Shown here: positions 38,645 to 46,205 of the stretch, one piece after another
How the letters are laid out: every line of letters begins with the position of its first letter
How positions within the stretch are numbered: the stretch's first letter is position 1
NCBI RefSeq assembly: GCF_010725485.1
Contig: NZ_AP022598.1
Span: 5,980,197-6,044,196 of the forward strand
Direction: 5' to 3'
DNA: 64,000 bases
Origin: Mycolicibacterium parafortuitum
Lineage (GTDB): Bacteria; Actinomycetota; Actinomycetes; Mycobacteriales; Mycobacteriaceae
Notes under the pieces: generated by a model
What the model saw: only the letters and a program-made list of their open reading frames with translations
What the model was told of the DNA's origin: nothing
Databases searched by the model: none
Program-made: the position numbers and the translations under genes

Positions 38645-39697
38645 TTACAGGTCGATGTCGACATCACCGACGGGCGCGGACACGCAGATCTGCACGTCCT
38701 CGGCTTCGGTGGACGACACGGCACCGGTGACGACGTTGCGGACGGCGCCACTGGTCTTGCGGCGGGTGCAGGAGAAACAGATGCCCATCCGGCACCCACT
38801 CTCCGGGCTCAGGCCCGCACCCTCGGCCTGTTCGAGCAGTGGCCGCCCGTCGTCGACGACCTCGACGCCGGCGGCGGCGAATCGCACTGTGCCGCCGCTG
38901 GACTCGCCGGCGGTGAACACCGGCGGGACGAAACTTTCGGACTCGGCGTCCGGGCGGACCTCACGCACCGCGTCGACGAGCGACGGCGGTCCGCAGACAT
39001 AGACCGCGTCGGCGGCGGCCGCGAGGTCGCCGGTGAATCGGGCAGGCACGTCGGACCCGCGGGAATCGCGGGTATAGCCGTGCAGCACGGTCACGTTCGG
39101 CATCGTCGCGGCGATCTCGCGCAGTTCGTCGCGATAGCAGGCCTCCTGCTGCGATCGCGCGTAGTGCACGAAGGTGACCTCGCCGGTGTGCCGTCGCGAC
39201 CGCAGGGTCCGCAGCATCGACATGACCGGCGTGATGCCGCTGCCGCCGGAGACCAGCAGGATGCGGCGGGCAGGCTGCTCGGGCAGCGTGAAGTCGCCGG
39301 CCACGGAGTCCAGCCCGACGACCATGCCGCGGCGGGCGTGCTCGAACAGGTAGGTCGACACCAGTCCGCCGTCGTGGCGGCCGACGGTCAGCTCCAGGAG
39401 CCGATCGTCCTCCGCCCCGGCGGGCGAGTACGGCCGGGTGCGACGCCGGCCGTCGATCTCGACGGACAGGTTGATGTGCTGGCCGGCCCGGAAGCCGGTG
39501 AAGGCCCGGTTGGGCGCCAGCGTCAGGGTCACACTGCGCGGCGTCATCCGCCGCACCGCGACGATCTTGGCGCGGGCCTGCGCTCGCGTCCAGGTGGGGT
39601 CGACCAGCTCGGTGTAGCGGTCGACGCCGTGCGGACCGGTCAGCAGGTCCAGCAGCGCCGAGCGCCGCGAGCGCCTGGTCAACGTTTCAGTGAACAT
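38645..39697 (-). CDS. Flavin/[2Fe-2S] oxidoreductase, electron donor to the desaturase (Rv3230c-like)
   Basis: A 350-residue reductase passing electrons from NADPH to the desaturase. FAD-binding FNR domain (about 45-145: RTRPYSPAG), NAD(P)-binding domain (about 150-250: LLVSGGSGITPVMSMLR, YVCGPP) and a C-terminal plant-type [2Fe-2S] domain with GCRMGICFSCTRRKTSG and a later Cys (VQICVSAP). ATG 39697 is chosen; the frame stays open to 39763. The start codon lies inside a palindrome matching FabR/DesT operators, so repressor binding should block initiation directly. Confidence 0.92.
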   Translation of the reverse strand: MFTETLTRRSRRSALLDLLTGPHGVDRYTELVDPTWTRAQARAKIVAVRRMTPRSVTLTLAPNRAFTGFRAGQHINLSVEIDGRRRTRPYSPAGAEDDRLLELTVGRHDGGLVSTYLFEHARRGMVVGLDSVAGDFTLPEQPARRILLVSGGSGITPVMSMLRTLRSRRHTGEVTFVHYARSQQEACYRDELREIAATMPNVTVLHGYTRDSRGSDVPARFTGDLAAAADAVYVCGPPSLVDAVREVRPDAESESFVPPVFTAGESSGGTVRFAAAGVEVVDDGRPLLEQAEGAGLSPESGCRMGICFSCTRRKTSGAVRNVVTGAVSSTEAEDVQICVSAPVGDVDIDL

Positions 39698-39706
39698 GTG
39701 TACACC
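39689..39706. promoter_or_regulatory. FabR/DesT-like operator over the reductase start codon
   Basis: AGTGAACATGTGTACACC is a near-perfect palindrome (half-sites GTGAACA and GTGTACA) closely resembling the known DesT/FabR boxes of Pseudomonas and E. coli. It covers the ATG of the reductase gene. Confidence 0.72.
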
Positions 39707-39765
39707 GTGCGCGCCTCCGGCACGTACCGTCAAGAGATCTCTGCAGCTTGTGGTATGTTTCACAC

Positions 39766-39783
39766 AGTGAACAGTCGTACGCC
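39766..39783. promoter_or_regulatory. Weaker second FabR/DesT-like half-conserved box
   Basis: AGTGAACAGTCGTACGCC repeats the left half of the stronger operator exactly and has a GCGTACG-type right half. It begins at the GTG start of the TetR-type gene and suits autorepression. Confidence 0.45.
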
Positions 39784-40441
39784 GAGCTCACGATCGGGCC
39801 GTTCCAGGTCCCGGGAGAAGGGTCGGGAGACGCTGTCTCGGGAGGAGCGCAAGGAGGCCACCCGGCGCGCGATCGTCGAGGCCGCGCTGCATCTGCTCGC
39901 CGAGCGCGGGTTCAGCGCGCTGAGCCTTCGTGAGGTCACCCGCGAGGCCGGCATCGTGCCCGCAGCGTTCTACCGCCACTTCGATTCGATGGAGGCACTC
40001 GGCCTCGTCCTGATCGACGAGTCGTTCCGCAGCCTCCGCGACATGCTGCGCGGCGCGCGTGCCGGCCGTCTCGACCCCAACCGGGTGATCGAGTCCTCGG
40101 TGGACATCCTCATCGACGGGGTGCAGGAGCGCCGCGAGCACTGGCGGTTCATCGGTCGGGAACGCTCCACCGGCGTCACCGTGCTGCGTTACGCGATCCG
40201 CACCGAAATCCGGTTGATCACCTCGGAATTGGCGATCGACCTGGCCCGCTTCCCGAACCTGAACACCTGGAGCAGCGAGGACCTCAACATCCTGGCCAGC
40301 GTGTTCGTCAACTCGATGATCGCGATCGCCGAGCAGCTCGAAGACGTCACCGATCCGCCTGCGGTCGAGGAGATCCGGCGCGTCGCGGTCAAGCAGCTGC
40401 GAATGATCACCATCGGCGTGGCGGGCTGGCGCAGCGGTTAA
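39767..40441 (+). CDS. TetR-family repressor of unsaturated fatty-acid genes (FabR/DesT-like)
   Basis: A 224-residue regulator. The N-terminal part (EERKEATRRAIVEAALHLLAERGFSALSLREVTREAGIVPAAFYRHFDSMEALGLVLIDESF) is strikingly like E. coli FabR and P. aeruginosa DesT, including the FYRHF...LGL.L.DES run, and the end (RRVAVKQLRMITIG) also fits. Those proteins sense the saturated/unsaturated acyl-CoA balance. Divergent from the reductase-desaturase operon, with matching palindromes in between. Start GTG 39767 or ATG 39755. Confidence 0.88.
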   Translation: MNSRTPSSRSGRSRSREKGRETLSREERKEATRRAIVEAALHLLAERGFSALSLREVTREAGIVPAAFYRHFDSMEALGLVLIDESFRSLRDMLRGARAGRLDPNRVIESSVDILIDGVQERREHWRFIGRERSTGVTVLRYAIRTEIRLITSELAIDLARFPNLNTWSSEDLNILASVFVNSMIAIAEQLEDVTDPPAVEEIRRVAVKQLRMITIGVAGWRSG

Positions 40442-40451
40442 CGTGACGGGC

Positions 40452-41230
40452 ATGTCGCCCGTACTCGAAGTCGCCCGTCCCACGCCCGAGATCGTCGTCC
40501 TGACGATAACCGCCCCGACAAGCTCAACGCGCTGAACTACGAACTGGTCGAGGCGCTGCACACCGAACTCGACGCGCTGGCCGACGACAACGACTGCCGC
40601 GTCGTGGTGCTCACCGGGGCGGGCCGCGGCTTCTGCTCGGGTCTGGACCTCGGCGCCCCGAATCCGAACGAGTCCGGTGGCGGCACCGAGTTTCCGCGGT
40701 CCGGGATGCGCTGGCAGGAACGCATCGCGGACCTGACCGCGAAGATCCACCGGCTGCGCCAGCCCGTGATCGCCGCGGTCAACGGGGTCGCCTACGGCGG
40801 CGGACTCGGCATCGCGGCCGCATGCGACCTCCGCGTCGCGGAGCCGTCGGCGAAGTTCTGCACGCAGTTCATCAAGCTCGGGCTCGGCGGCTGCGACATC
40901 GGGGTCAGCTACACGCTGCCCCGCATCATCGGCGCGGGGCCGGCGTTCGACCTGATCCTGACCGCGCGCGCCGTCGACGCCGAGGAGGCGCTGCGGCTCG
41001 GACTGGTGTCCCGGGTGAACGAGAACTGTCTCTTCGAGGCCACCACCATCGCCGAAACACTGTGCGTCTACGGAAAATTCGGGGTCGAATCGACCAAGCA
41101 GGTGCTGTGGGCGAACCTCGACGCGTCCAGCCTGGAATCCGCGCTGCACCTGGAGAACCGCAGTCAGATCCTCGCCTCGACCAGCGGGGAGATGCGCGAG
41201 GCGGCCTCGAAGATCCTGCGCAAAAACTGA
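40452..41230 (+). pseudogene. Enoyl-CoA hydratase with a one-base frameshift
   Basis: Crotonase-family protein of about 259 residues once the frame is restored. From ATG 40452 it reads SPVLEVARPTPEIVVLTI, then, where relatives have NRPDKLNALN, one base (a C expected in ACGATCAACCGC, at about 40507) is missing and the frame runs to a stop at about 40533. From 40508 the other frame continues NRPDKLNALNYELVEALH, with oxyanion motifs GAGRGFCSGLDL and AAVNGVAYGGGLGIA and catalytic-type Gly-Asp region. Either a real mutation or a base-call error. If it is intact it is an EchA-type beta-oxidation or related enzyme. A family A repeat follows. Confidence 0.82.
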
Positions 41231-41233
41231 CCC

Positions 41234-41294
41234 GGCGAAACTGCATTCCGGCAGAAGAAGTGCGAGTGCGGGCCTGCCGGAATGCAATTTCGCC
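41234..41294 (+). repeat. Interspersed palindromic repeat, family A, copy 4 (complete)
   Basis: The best-formed copy: 21-bp arms (41234-41254 and 41274-41294) pairing at 20 positions around a 19-nt centre AAGAAGTGCGAGTGCGGGC. It starts 3 bp after the hydratase stop and lies between two convergent genes, an ideal place for a two-way terminator. Confidence 0.88.
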
Positions 41295-41310
41295 GTGGAA
41301 GGGAAGACGG

Positions 41311-42081
41311 CTAGCGCGGGGTTCCGCCGCCGTCGGCGATGAGGACCTGACCGGTGATGTAGCTACCCGCATCCGAGGTCAGCAGCAGTGCGGCGCCGAC
41401 CATCTCGTCGGGCGAGGCGAGCCGGCCCATCAGGGTGCCGGCGACCATGCCGTCGATGGCCTCCTTCGGGTTCTTGCGCATCATGTCGGTGTCCACCGGT
41501 CCTGGGGCCAGCGCGTTGACGCGGATGCCGTGGTGGACGAACTCGGCGGCCATCGATCGGGTGAACGACATCATCGCGGCCTTCATCGACGCGTAGATGG
41601 ACAGCATCGGCGCGAAGATGAACGCGCCGACCGACACCATGTTCAGCACCGCGGCGTGCTCACTGGCCTTCAGATGCGGCAACGCCTCCTGGGTCAGCAT
41701 CACCGGGCCCTGCAGGTTCACCTCGAAGGACTTGGTCAGCGCGTCGACGGTCATCGTCCCGAACGGCTGCGCGAGCGGGTTGGCGGCGTTGTTGACCAGC
41801 ACGTCGATGCCACCGAACTCGGCGACCGTGCGTTCGACGAGCGCCCCGAGGCCGTCGACCTCGCCCAGGTGTGTCGGCACGCCGAGGGCCTGCCCGCCCG
41901 ACTCCCGAAGATGCTGGGCCGCCTGCTCACACGCGTCGGCCTTACGGCTGGCCACCACGACATTGGCACCGGCGAGCACATAGCCCTCCGCCAGCGCCAG
42001 ACCGATCCCCCGGGTGCCACCGGTGACGATCACCGTCCGGCCCGTCATGTCGAACAACCGGTCAAAGGCCGCGCGGTCCAT
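41311..42081 (-). CDS. Short-chain dehydrogenase/reductase
   Basis: Classical SDR of 256 residues: TGGTRGIG cofactor loop with ASRKA after strand 2 (favouring NADP(H)), NNAAN, catalytic serine in LNMVSVGAF and YASMK. The C-terminus ITGQVLIADGGGTPR is typical of FabG-like members. It follows the MOSC gene by 9 bp on the same strand, so the two are likely co-transcribed. The substrate is unknown. Confidence 0.9.
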   Translation of the reverse strand: MDRAAFDRLFDMTGRTVIVTGGTRGIGLALAEGYVLAGANVVVASRKADACEQAAQHLRESGGQALGVPTHLGEVDGLGALVERTVAEFGGIDVLVNNAANPLAQPFGTMTVDALTKSFEVNLQGPVMLTQEALPHLKASEHAAVLNMVSVGAFIFAPMLSIYASMKAAMMSFTRSMAAEFVHHGIRVNALAPGPVDTDMMRKNPKEAIDGMVAGTLMGRLASPDEMVGAALLLTSDAGSYITGQVLIADGGGTPR

Positions 42082-42090
42082 CGAACTCCT

Positions 42091-43002
42091 TCAGTCTCCG
42101 GGAGCGGTCGCCCCCGACATCATCGCGATTGTGGCAGCCAGTGCGGTCTCGCGTGGCTCGACGCGCTCAACCGAGACCGCGTCCCCGCACCGGACCACGC
42201 CAGGGGTGACGACCTCGGCGTACGAACCGGCACAGGCGAACTGCCCGAGGGCGCCGATCTGGCGAAGCCCGATCGCGGCGATCGCCTTGAGCACCCGCGG
42301 GTCCCGCGCCAGCCCCGGCTGGGCCACCGTCGTCATCACACACCGCGGCGTCGGGCCCACCACGTGGATCACCGCCTCGGCACCCAGGTGCAGGTCGCAG
42401 CCGAACCAGTCGTCCTCGTCGGCCAGGGCGTCGGCGTCGAGGAGGATGTTGGGCCGCATCCGGCGGGGATCCCACTGCGCCTGCGGGTCGGTCTCCACCA
42501 GGCGCGCCAACGTGCTGGTGGTGAGGATGTGCAGGGCGGCCAGGTCGACCAGCGAGCCGGGCGCGGCCAGACCGATGGGGACCTGCAGGACCTGCTCGGC
42601 GGCCGCGGGATCGCCGTCCACCTCGGGGACGACCTCGTCGATGCAGAGACCGTCCTCGACCGTGGTGATCAGCCGGACCTCGCGCCCGAGCAGCGCGCCG
42701 ACCCGGCGGGCCAACTCGTCGTCGTCATCGGAGACGACCGAACCGTCTGGGAAGGTCACCTCGATCGGCGGGGTCGGCGCACCCGGGGCAGGGTCGTGCA
42801 GGTACCGCGCCGAGCAGCCGAGCAGGGCGCCGAAGCGCTTCGGATGCTTGGCGCTGACCAGGCGCTGCGAGTCGATGTCGAAGAAGCCGTAGCCCCGGTC
42901 GGCGATCACCCCGGACGGTCCCAGCACGATCTCATCTGCTTCCTCGCCCTGCATGGACTTGACGGGGTAGCGCCAGAGGCGAGCCACCTGAATCCCGGCC
43001 AT
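42091..43002 (-). CDS. MOSC-domain protein
   Basis: A 303-residue protein with an N-terminal MOSC beta-barrel (VARLWRYPVKSMQGEEADEI) and a C-terminal MOSC domain ending in the conserved cysteine motif PTPRCVMTTV. The family (YiiM/YcbX/mARC-type) handles molybdenum-sulfur chemistry and reduces N-hydroxylated compounds. No ferredoxin domain is fused here. ATG 43002 marks the family start (MAGIQVARLWRYPVKSM); the frame is open far upstream but without homology. Probably first gene of an operon with the SDR. Confidence 0.88.
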   Translation of the reverse strand: MAGIQVARLWRYPVKSMQGEEADEIVLGPSGVIADRGYGFFDIDSQRLVSAKHPKRFGALLGCSARYLHDPAPGAPTPPIEVTFPDGSVVSDDDDELARRVGALLGREVRLITTVEDGLCIDEVVPEVDGDPAAAEQVLQVPIGLAAPGSLVDLAALHILTTSTLARLVETDPQAQWDPRRMRPNILLDADALADEDDWFGCDLHLGAEAVIHVVGPTPRCVMTTVAQPGLARDPRVLKAIAAIGLRQIGALGQFACAGSYAEVVTPGVVRCGDAVSVERVEPRETALAATIAMMSGATAPGD

Positions 43003-43377
43003 CGAACGATCCTGGACACCTCGGCTGCCGGCGTCAACGGCATTTGCTGGAAGACACTTCGCACCGTGGCTCGGCAAGTCATCTGTACAGCATGTGGGCC
43101 TTTCGGGGTATTTCGTTTTACGGACAAAGTTCGTAGCCGTCACGCGCAAATTTCCCATACATTTGACTTGCCAGCTACATACCACGTCAGAGCACTGATT
43201 GACGTCAGGGGTGAATAACTCAGCGAACTCTGGCTTGGTAAAGTAACCTCGCGGTTGTGCGGCGCCGGAGCTGCGCAGACAGCGGATATGGTCAAGCCGC
43301 ACGACGCGCTTCCGCTGTGCGCTCAGATCGCGGTGAGCGATCATCGAGGGGAATCGCGATCTGAGCGCACACCAGCG
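43003..43377. other. Long intergenic region upstream of the MOSC gene, with a strong inverted repeat
   Basis: About 375 bp, noticeably AT-richer than its neighbours between 43080 and 43250. A 16-bp perfect inverted repeat (43317-43332 and 43355-43370, 22-nt loop) ends 7 bp from the stop of the leftward pseudouridine synthase gene and probably acts as its terminator. TTGACT at 43160 could be a -35. No credible ORF with a ribosome-binding site was seen. Confidence 0.55.
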
Positions 43378-44229
43378 TCAGAGCAATCTGCGCCTGGTGC
43401 TGAACTTCCGGATCCGGCCGGTCAGCGGGTCTGGGAACTCCAGGGTGTGCGCGAGCAGTCGCAGCGGTGTGGAGAAGTCCGCCGGCGCGACGTCGACGAT
43501 GTCCGGGTAGAGCGGATCGCCGGTGATGGGCAATCCCAGGGTCGCCATGTGCAGCCGCAGCTGGTGGGTGCGCCCGGTGCGCGGCCGCAGCCGATAGTGG
43601 CCGTTCCCCAGGTCCTCGATGACCGTCTCGGCATTCGGTTCGCCCGGTTCCTCGACGGCTTGCAGACTCCCCCGCTGCTTGACGATGCGGCTGCGGACCG
43701 TGAGGGGGAACTCGTGGGCGCTCGGCGCCGACGAATGCGCCAGATAGGTCTTGGCGACCTCGCCGCGGGCGAACATCGTCTGATAGGCGCCGCGCACCTG
43801 GCGGCGCACGGTGAACAGCAACACCCCGGCGGTGAGCCGGTCCAGCCGGTGCGCCGGGCTCAACTCGGGAAGGCCCAATTCTCGACGCAGACGCACCAGC
43901 GCCGTCTGTGCGACGTGGCGTCCGCGGGGCATCGTCGCCAGGAAGTGCGGCTTGTCGACCACGACGATGTCGTCGTCGCGGTAGAGGACCGGGATGTCGA
44001 ACGGGACGGGAACCTCGTCGGGCAGTTCGCGATACAGGTAGACGACAGCACCGGCGGGCAGCACGGTCTGCGCGTCGGCGACGGATCCGTCGGCGCAGAA
44101 GACTTCCCCGGCAACGACTTTGGCGCCGGTACCCCAACGGCGTTCGAACTCGTCGACGAGCAGTCCGCCATGCACCCGAACCCGCGCGGGGCCGAGGCCG
44201 TCGCGAACGGGCAACGGGGGCGGTCTCAA
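43378..44229 (-). CDS. RluA-family pseudouridine synthase (Rv3300c-like)
   Basis: RNA pseudouridine synthase of about 283 residues. The catalytic aspartate lies in SPAHRLDRLTAGVLLFT (HRLDR motif), with DIVVVDKPHFLATMPRG before it and RPRTGRTHQLRLHMATLGLPI after it, all canonical RluA/RluD features. No S4 domain is apparent. The start is uncertain: TTG 44229 overlaps the glpD2 stop (TTGA) and gives LRPPPLPVRDGLG; no ATG fits as well. Coupled downstream of glpD2. The target RNA is not known. Confidence 0.88.
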   Translation of the reverse strand: MRPPPLPVRDGLGPARVRVHGGLLVDEFERRWGTGAKVVAGEVFCADGSVADAQTVLPAGAVVYLYRELPDEVPVPFDIPVLYRDDDIVVVDKPHFLATMPRGRHVAQTALVRLRRELGLPELSPAHRLDRLTAGVLLFTVRRQVRGAYQTMFARGEVAKTYLAHSSAPSAHEFPLTVRSRIVKQRGSLQAVEEPGEPNAETVIEDLGNGHYRLRPRTGRTHQLRLHMATLGLPITGDPLYPDIVDVAPADFSTPLRLLAHTLEFPDPLTGRIRKFSTRRRLL

Positions 44230-45971
44230 GTCAGCGGTACCGGCTCGAGGATCTCGGCGCGCGCCTCCGGTGCGGCGGCACGCAGCGCATCGGCGGACTC
44301 GTCGTCGGGCTGGGTCTGCGACAGCACCTCCGCCTCCACCCGGGCCAGATAGGTCGACACCTCGCGGTCGATGTCGTCGGCACTCCAACCCAGAATGGGC
44401 GCAACGACTTCGGCGACCTCGCGGGCGCAGTCGACCCCGCGGTGCGGGTATTCGATGGAGATCCGCATGCGCCGCGCCAGGATGTCCTCCAGGTGCAGGG
44501 CGCCTTCGGCCGCCGCGGCGTAGGCGGCTTCGACCTTCAGGTAGACCGGGGCCTCGGTGATCGGGTTCAGCAACTCGGGGTCGTTCTCGGCGAGCTTGAG
44601 CACCTCACCGATCAGCGAGCCGTAACGGTCGAGCAGGTGCCGCACCCGGTACGGGTGCAATCCGTAATGCGCTCCGACACTGCCGGTTTGGTTGATCAGC
44701 GCGAAGTATCCGTCGGCGCCCATCAGCGGGACCTTCTCGGTGATCGACGGGGCCACCCGCGTCGGGATGAATTCGGCGGCGGCGTCGATGGCGTCCTCGG
44801 CCATCACCCGGTAGGTGGTGTACTTGCCGCCGGCGATGGCCACCAGGCCCGGAGACGGCACCGCGACAGCGTGCTCGCGCGACAGTTTCGACGTCTCCTC
44901 GCTTTCGCCCGCCAGCAGCGGACGCAGTCCGGCATAGACCCCGTCGATGTCGTCGTGAGTCAGTGGTGTGGCCAGCACTTTGTTGACGTGGCCGAGGATG
45001 TAGTCGATGTCGGCTTTCGTCGCGGCCGGGTGGGCGAGATCGAGGTTCCAGTCGGTGTCGGTGGTGCCGATGATCCAGTGGGTGCCCCACGGGATGACGA
45101 ACAGCACCGACTTCTCGGTACGCAGGATGATCGCGACCTCGCTGACGATGCGGTCTCGGGGCACCACGATGTGCACGCCCTTGGACGCGCGCACCCGAAA
45201 ACGGCCGCGTTCCTTGGACAGTGCCTGGATCTCGTCGGTCCACACCCCGGTGGCGTTGACGACGACGTGGCCGTGCACCTCGGTGACCTGGCCGTCCTCG
45301 GAGTCGCGCACCTGCACGCCGGTGACCCGGTCGCCTTCGCGCAGCAGGGCGACGACCTGGGAGGAGGTGCGCACAACGGCGCCGTAGTGCGCGGCGGTGC
45401 GGGCGACGGTCATGGTGTGGCGGGCGTCGTCGACGACGGTGTCGTAGTAGCGGATTCCGCCGATCAGCGAGCTGCGCTTGAGGCCGGGCGACAGCCGCAG
45501 CGCACCGGCGCGGGTCAGATGCTTCTGCGGCGGAACAGATTTGGCGCCACCGAGCTGGTCGTAGAGGAAGATGCCCGCGGCGATGTAGGGCCGCTCCCAC
45601 CACCGGTTGGTCAGCGGGAACAGGAACGGCAGCGGTTTGACCAGGTGCGGCGCCAGCGTCGTCAGGGACAGCTCGCGCTCGTGCAGGGCCTCGCGCACCA
45701 GACCGAACTCCAGCTGTTCGAGGTAGCGCAGCCCGCCGTGGAACATCTTGCTGCTGCGGCTGGAGGTGCCCGAGGCGAAATCACGGGCCTCCACCAGCGC
45801 CACCTTCAGGCCGCGGGTGGCGGCGTCCAGGGCGGCGCCCGCGCCGACGATGCCGCCGCCGATGACGATCACATCGAATTGCTCGCTGCCGAGTTGCTGC
45901 CACGCGCGGACACGCTCGTCGGGGCCCAGGAACGTCTGCCCGTTGCCCGGCGCGAAGATCGGGTCGCTCAC
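44226..45971 (-). CDS. glpD2: Glycerol-3-phosphate dehydrogenase GlpD2
   Basis: FAD-dependent, membrane-associated aerobic glycerol-3-phosphate dehydrogenase (581 residues), oxidising G3P to dihydroxyacetone phosphate and feeding electrons to the quinone pool. The N-terminal FAD motif FDVIVIGGGIVGAGAALDAATRG, the SSRSSKMFHGGLRYLE loop, IPWGTHWIIGTTDTDW and GGKYTTYRVMAEDA are conserved, and the C-terminal DAO_C domain (about 430-560) is complete. Starts at GTG 45971. Its place before lpdA and next to the pseudouridine synthase matches Rv3302c. A 61-bp tandem repeat separates it from lpdA. Confidence 0.96.
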   Translation of the reverse strand: MSDPIFAPGNGQTFLGPDERVRAWQQLGSEQFDVIVIGGGIVGAGAALDAATRGLKVALVEARDFASGTSSRSSKMFHGGLRYLEQLEFGLVREALHERELSLTTLAPHLVKPLPFLFPLTNRWWERPYIAAGIFLYDQLGGAKSVPPQKHLTRAGALRLSPGLKRSSLIGGIRYYDTVVDDARHTMTVARTAAHYGAVVRTSSQVVALLREGDRVTGVQVRDSEDGQVTEVHGHVVVNATGVWTDEIQALSKERGRFRVRASKGVHIVVPRDRIVSEVAIILRTEKSVLFVIPWGTHWIIGTTDTDWNLDLAHPAATKADIDYILGHVNKVLATPLTHDDIDGVYAGLRPLLAGESEETSKLSREHAVAVPSPGLVAIAGGKYTTYRVMAEDAIDAAAEFIPTRVAPSITEKVPLMGADGYFALINQTGSVGAHYGLHPYRVRHLLDRYGSLIGEVLKLAENDPELLNPITEAPVYLKVEAAYAAAAEGALHLEDILARRMRISIEYPHRGVDCAREVAEVVAPILGWSADDIDREVSTYLARVEAEVLSQTQPDDESADALRAAAPEARAEILEPVPLT

Positions 45972-46021
45972 GTGGCCGACTCCTTGGTTACTTGTCAGTA
46001 CGGGTGGTCCCGTCCCAGGTT

Positions 46022-46180
46022 AGCCGGACGACGATCAAGCGGCGAGGAACGAGCCGCGTTGAGAAGTCCGGCCATCGCCCCCAGCCGGACGACGATCAAG
46101 CGGCGAGGAGCGAGCCGCGTTGAGAAGTCCGGCCATCGCCCCCAGCCGGACGACGATCAAGCGGCGAGGAGCGAGCCGCG
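46022..46180. repeat. 61-bp minisatellite (about 2.6 copies), MIRU/VNTR-like
   Basis: Units start at 46022, 46083 and 46144; the first two are full length and differ at a single base (GAGGAAC versus GAGGAGC), the third stops after 37 bp. It lies between lpdA and glpD2, both leftward. Such intergenic tandem repeats in mycobacteria are typically polymorphic between strains. Confidence 0.92.
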
Positions 46181-46205
46181 AGCCTCATACCCGCGGGAGC
46201 CCGGA

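Noticed and set aside
38399..39754. A long plus-strand open frame upstream of the FabR-like gene
   Set aside because: It is antisense to the desaturase and reductase genes; only the part from 39755/39767 has homology to TetR proteins.
43003..43344. N-terminal extension of the MOSC protein by about 110 codons
   Set aside because: The MOSC family starts at the MAGIQVARLWRYPVKSM segment; the upstream open frame has no homology and unusual composition.
46022..46180. Possible CRISPR remnant between lpdA and glpD2
   Set aside because: Units are directly abutting 61-bp tandem copies without spacers, and no cas genes are nearby.
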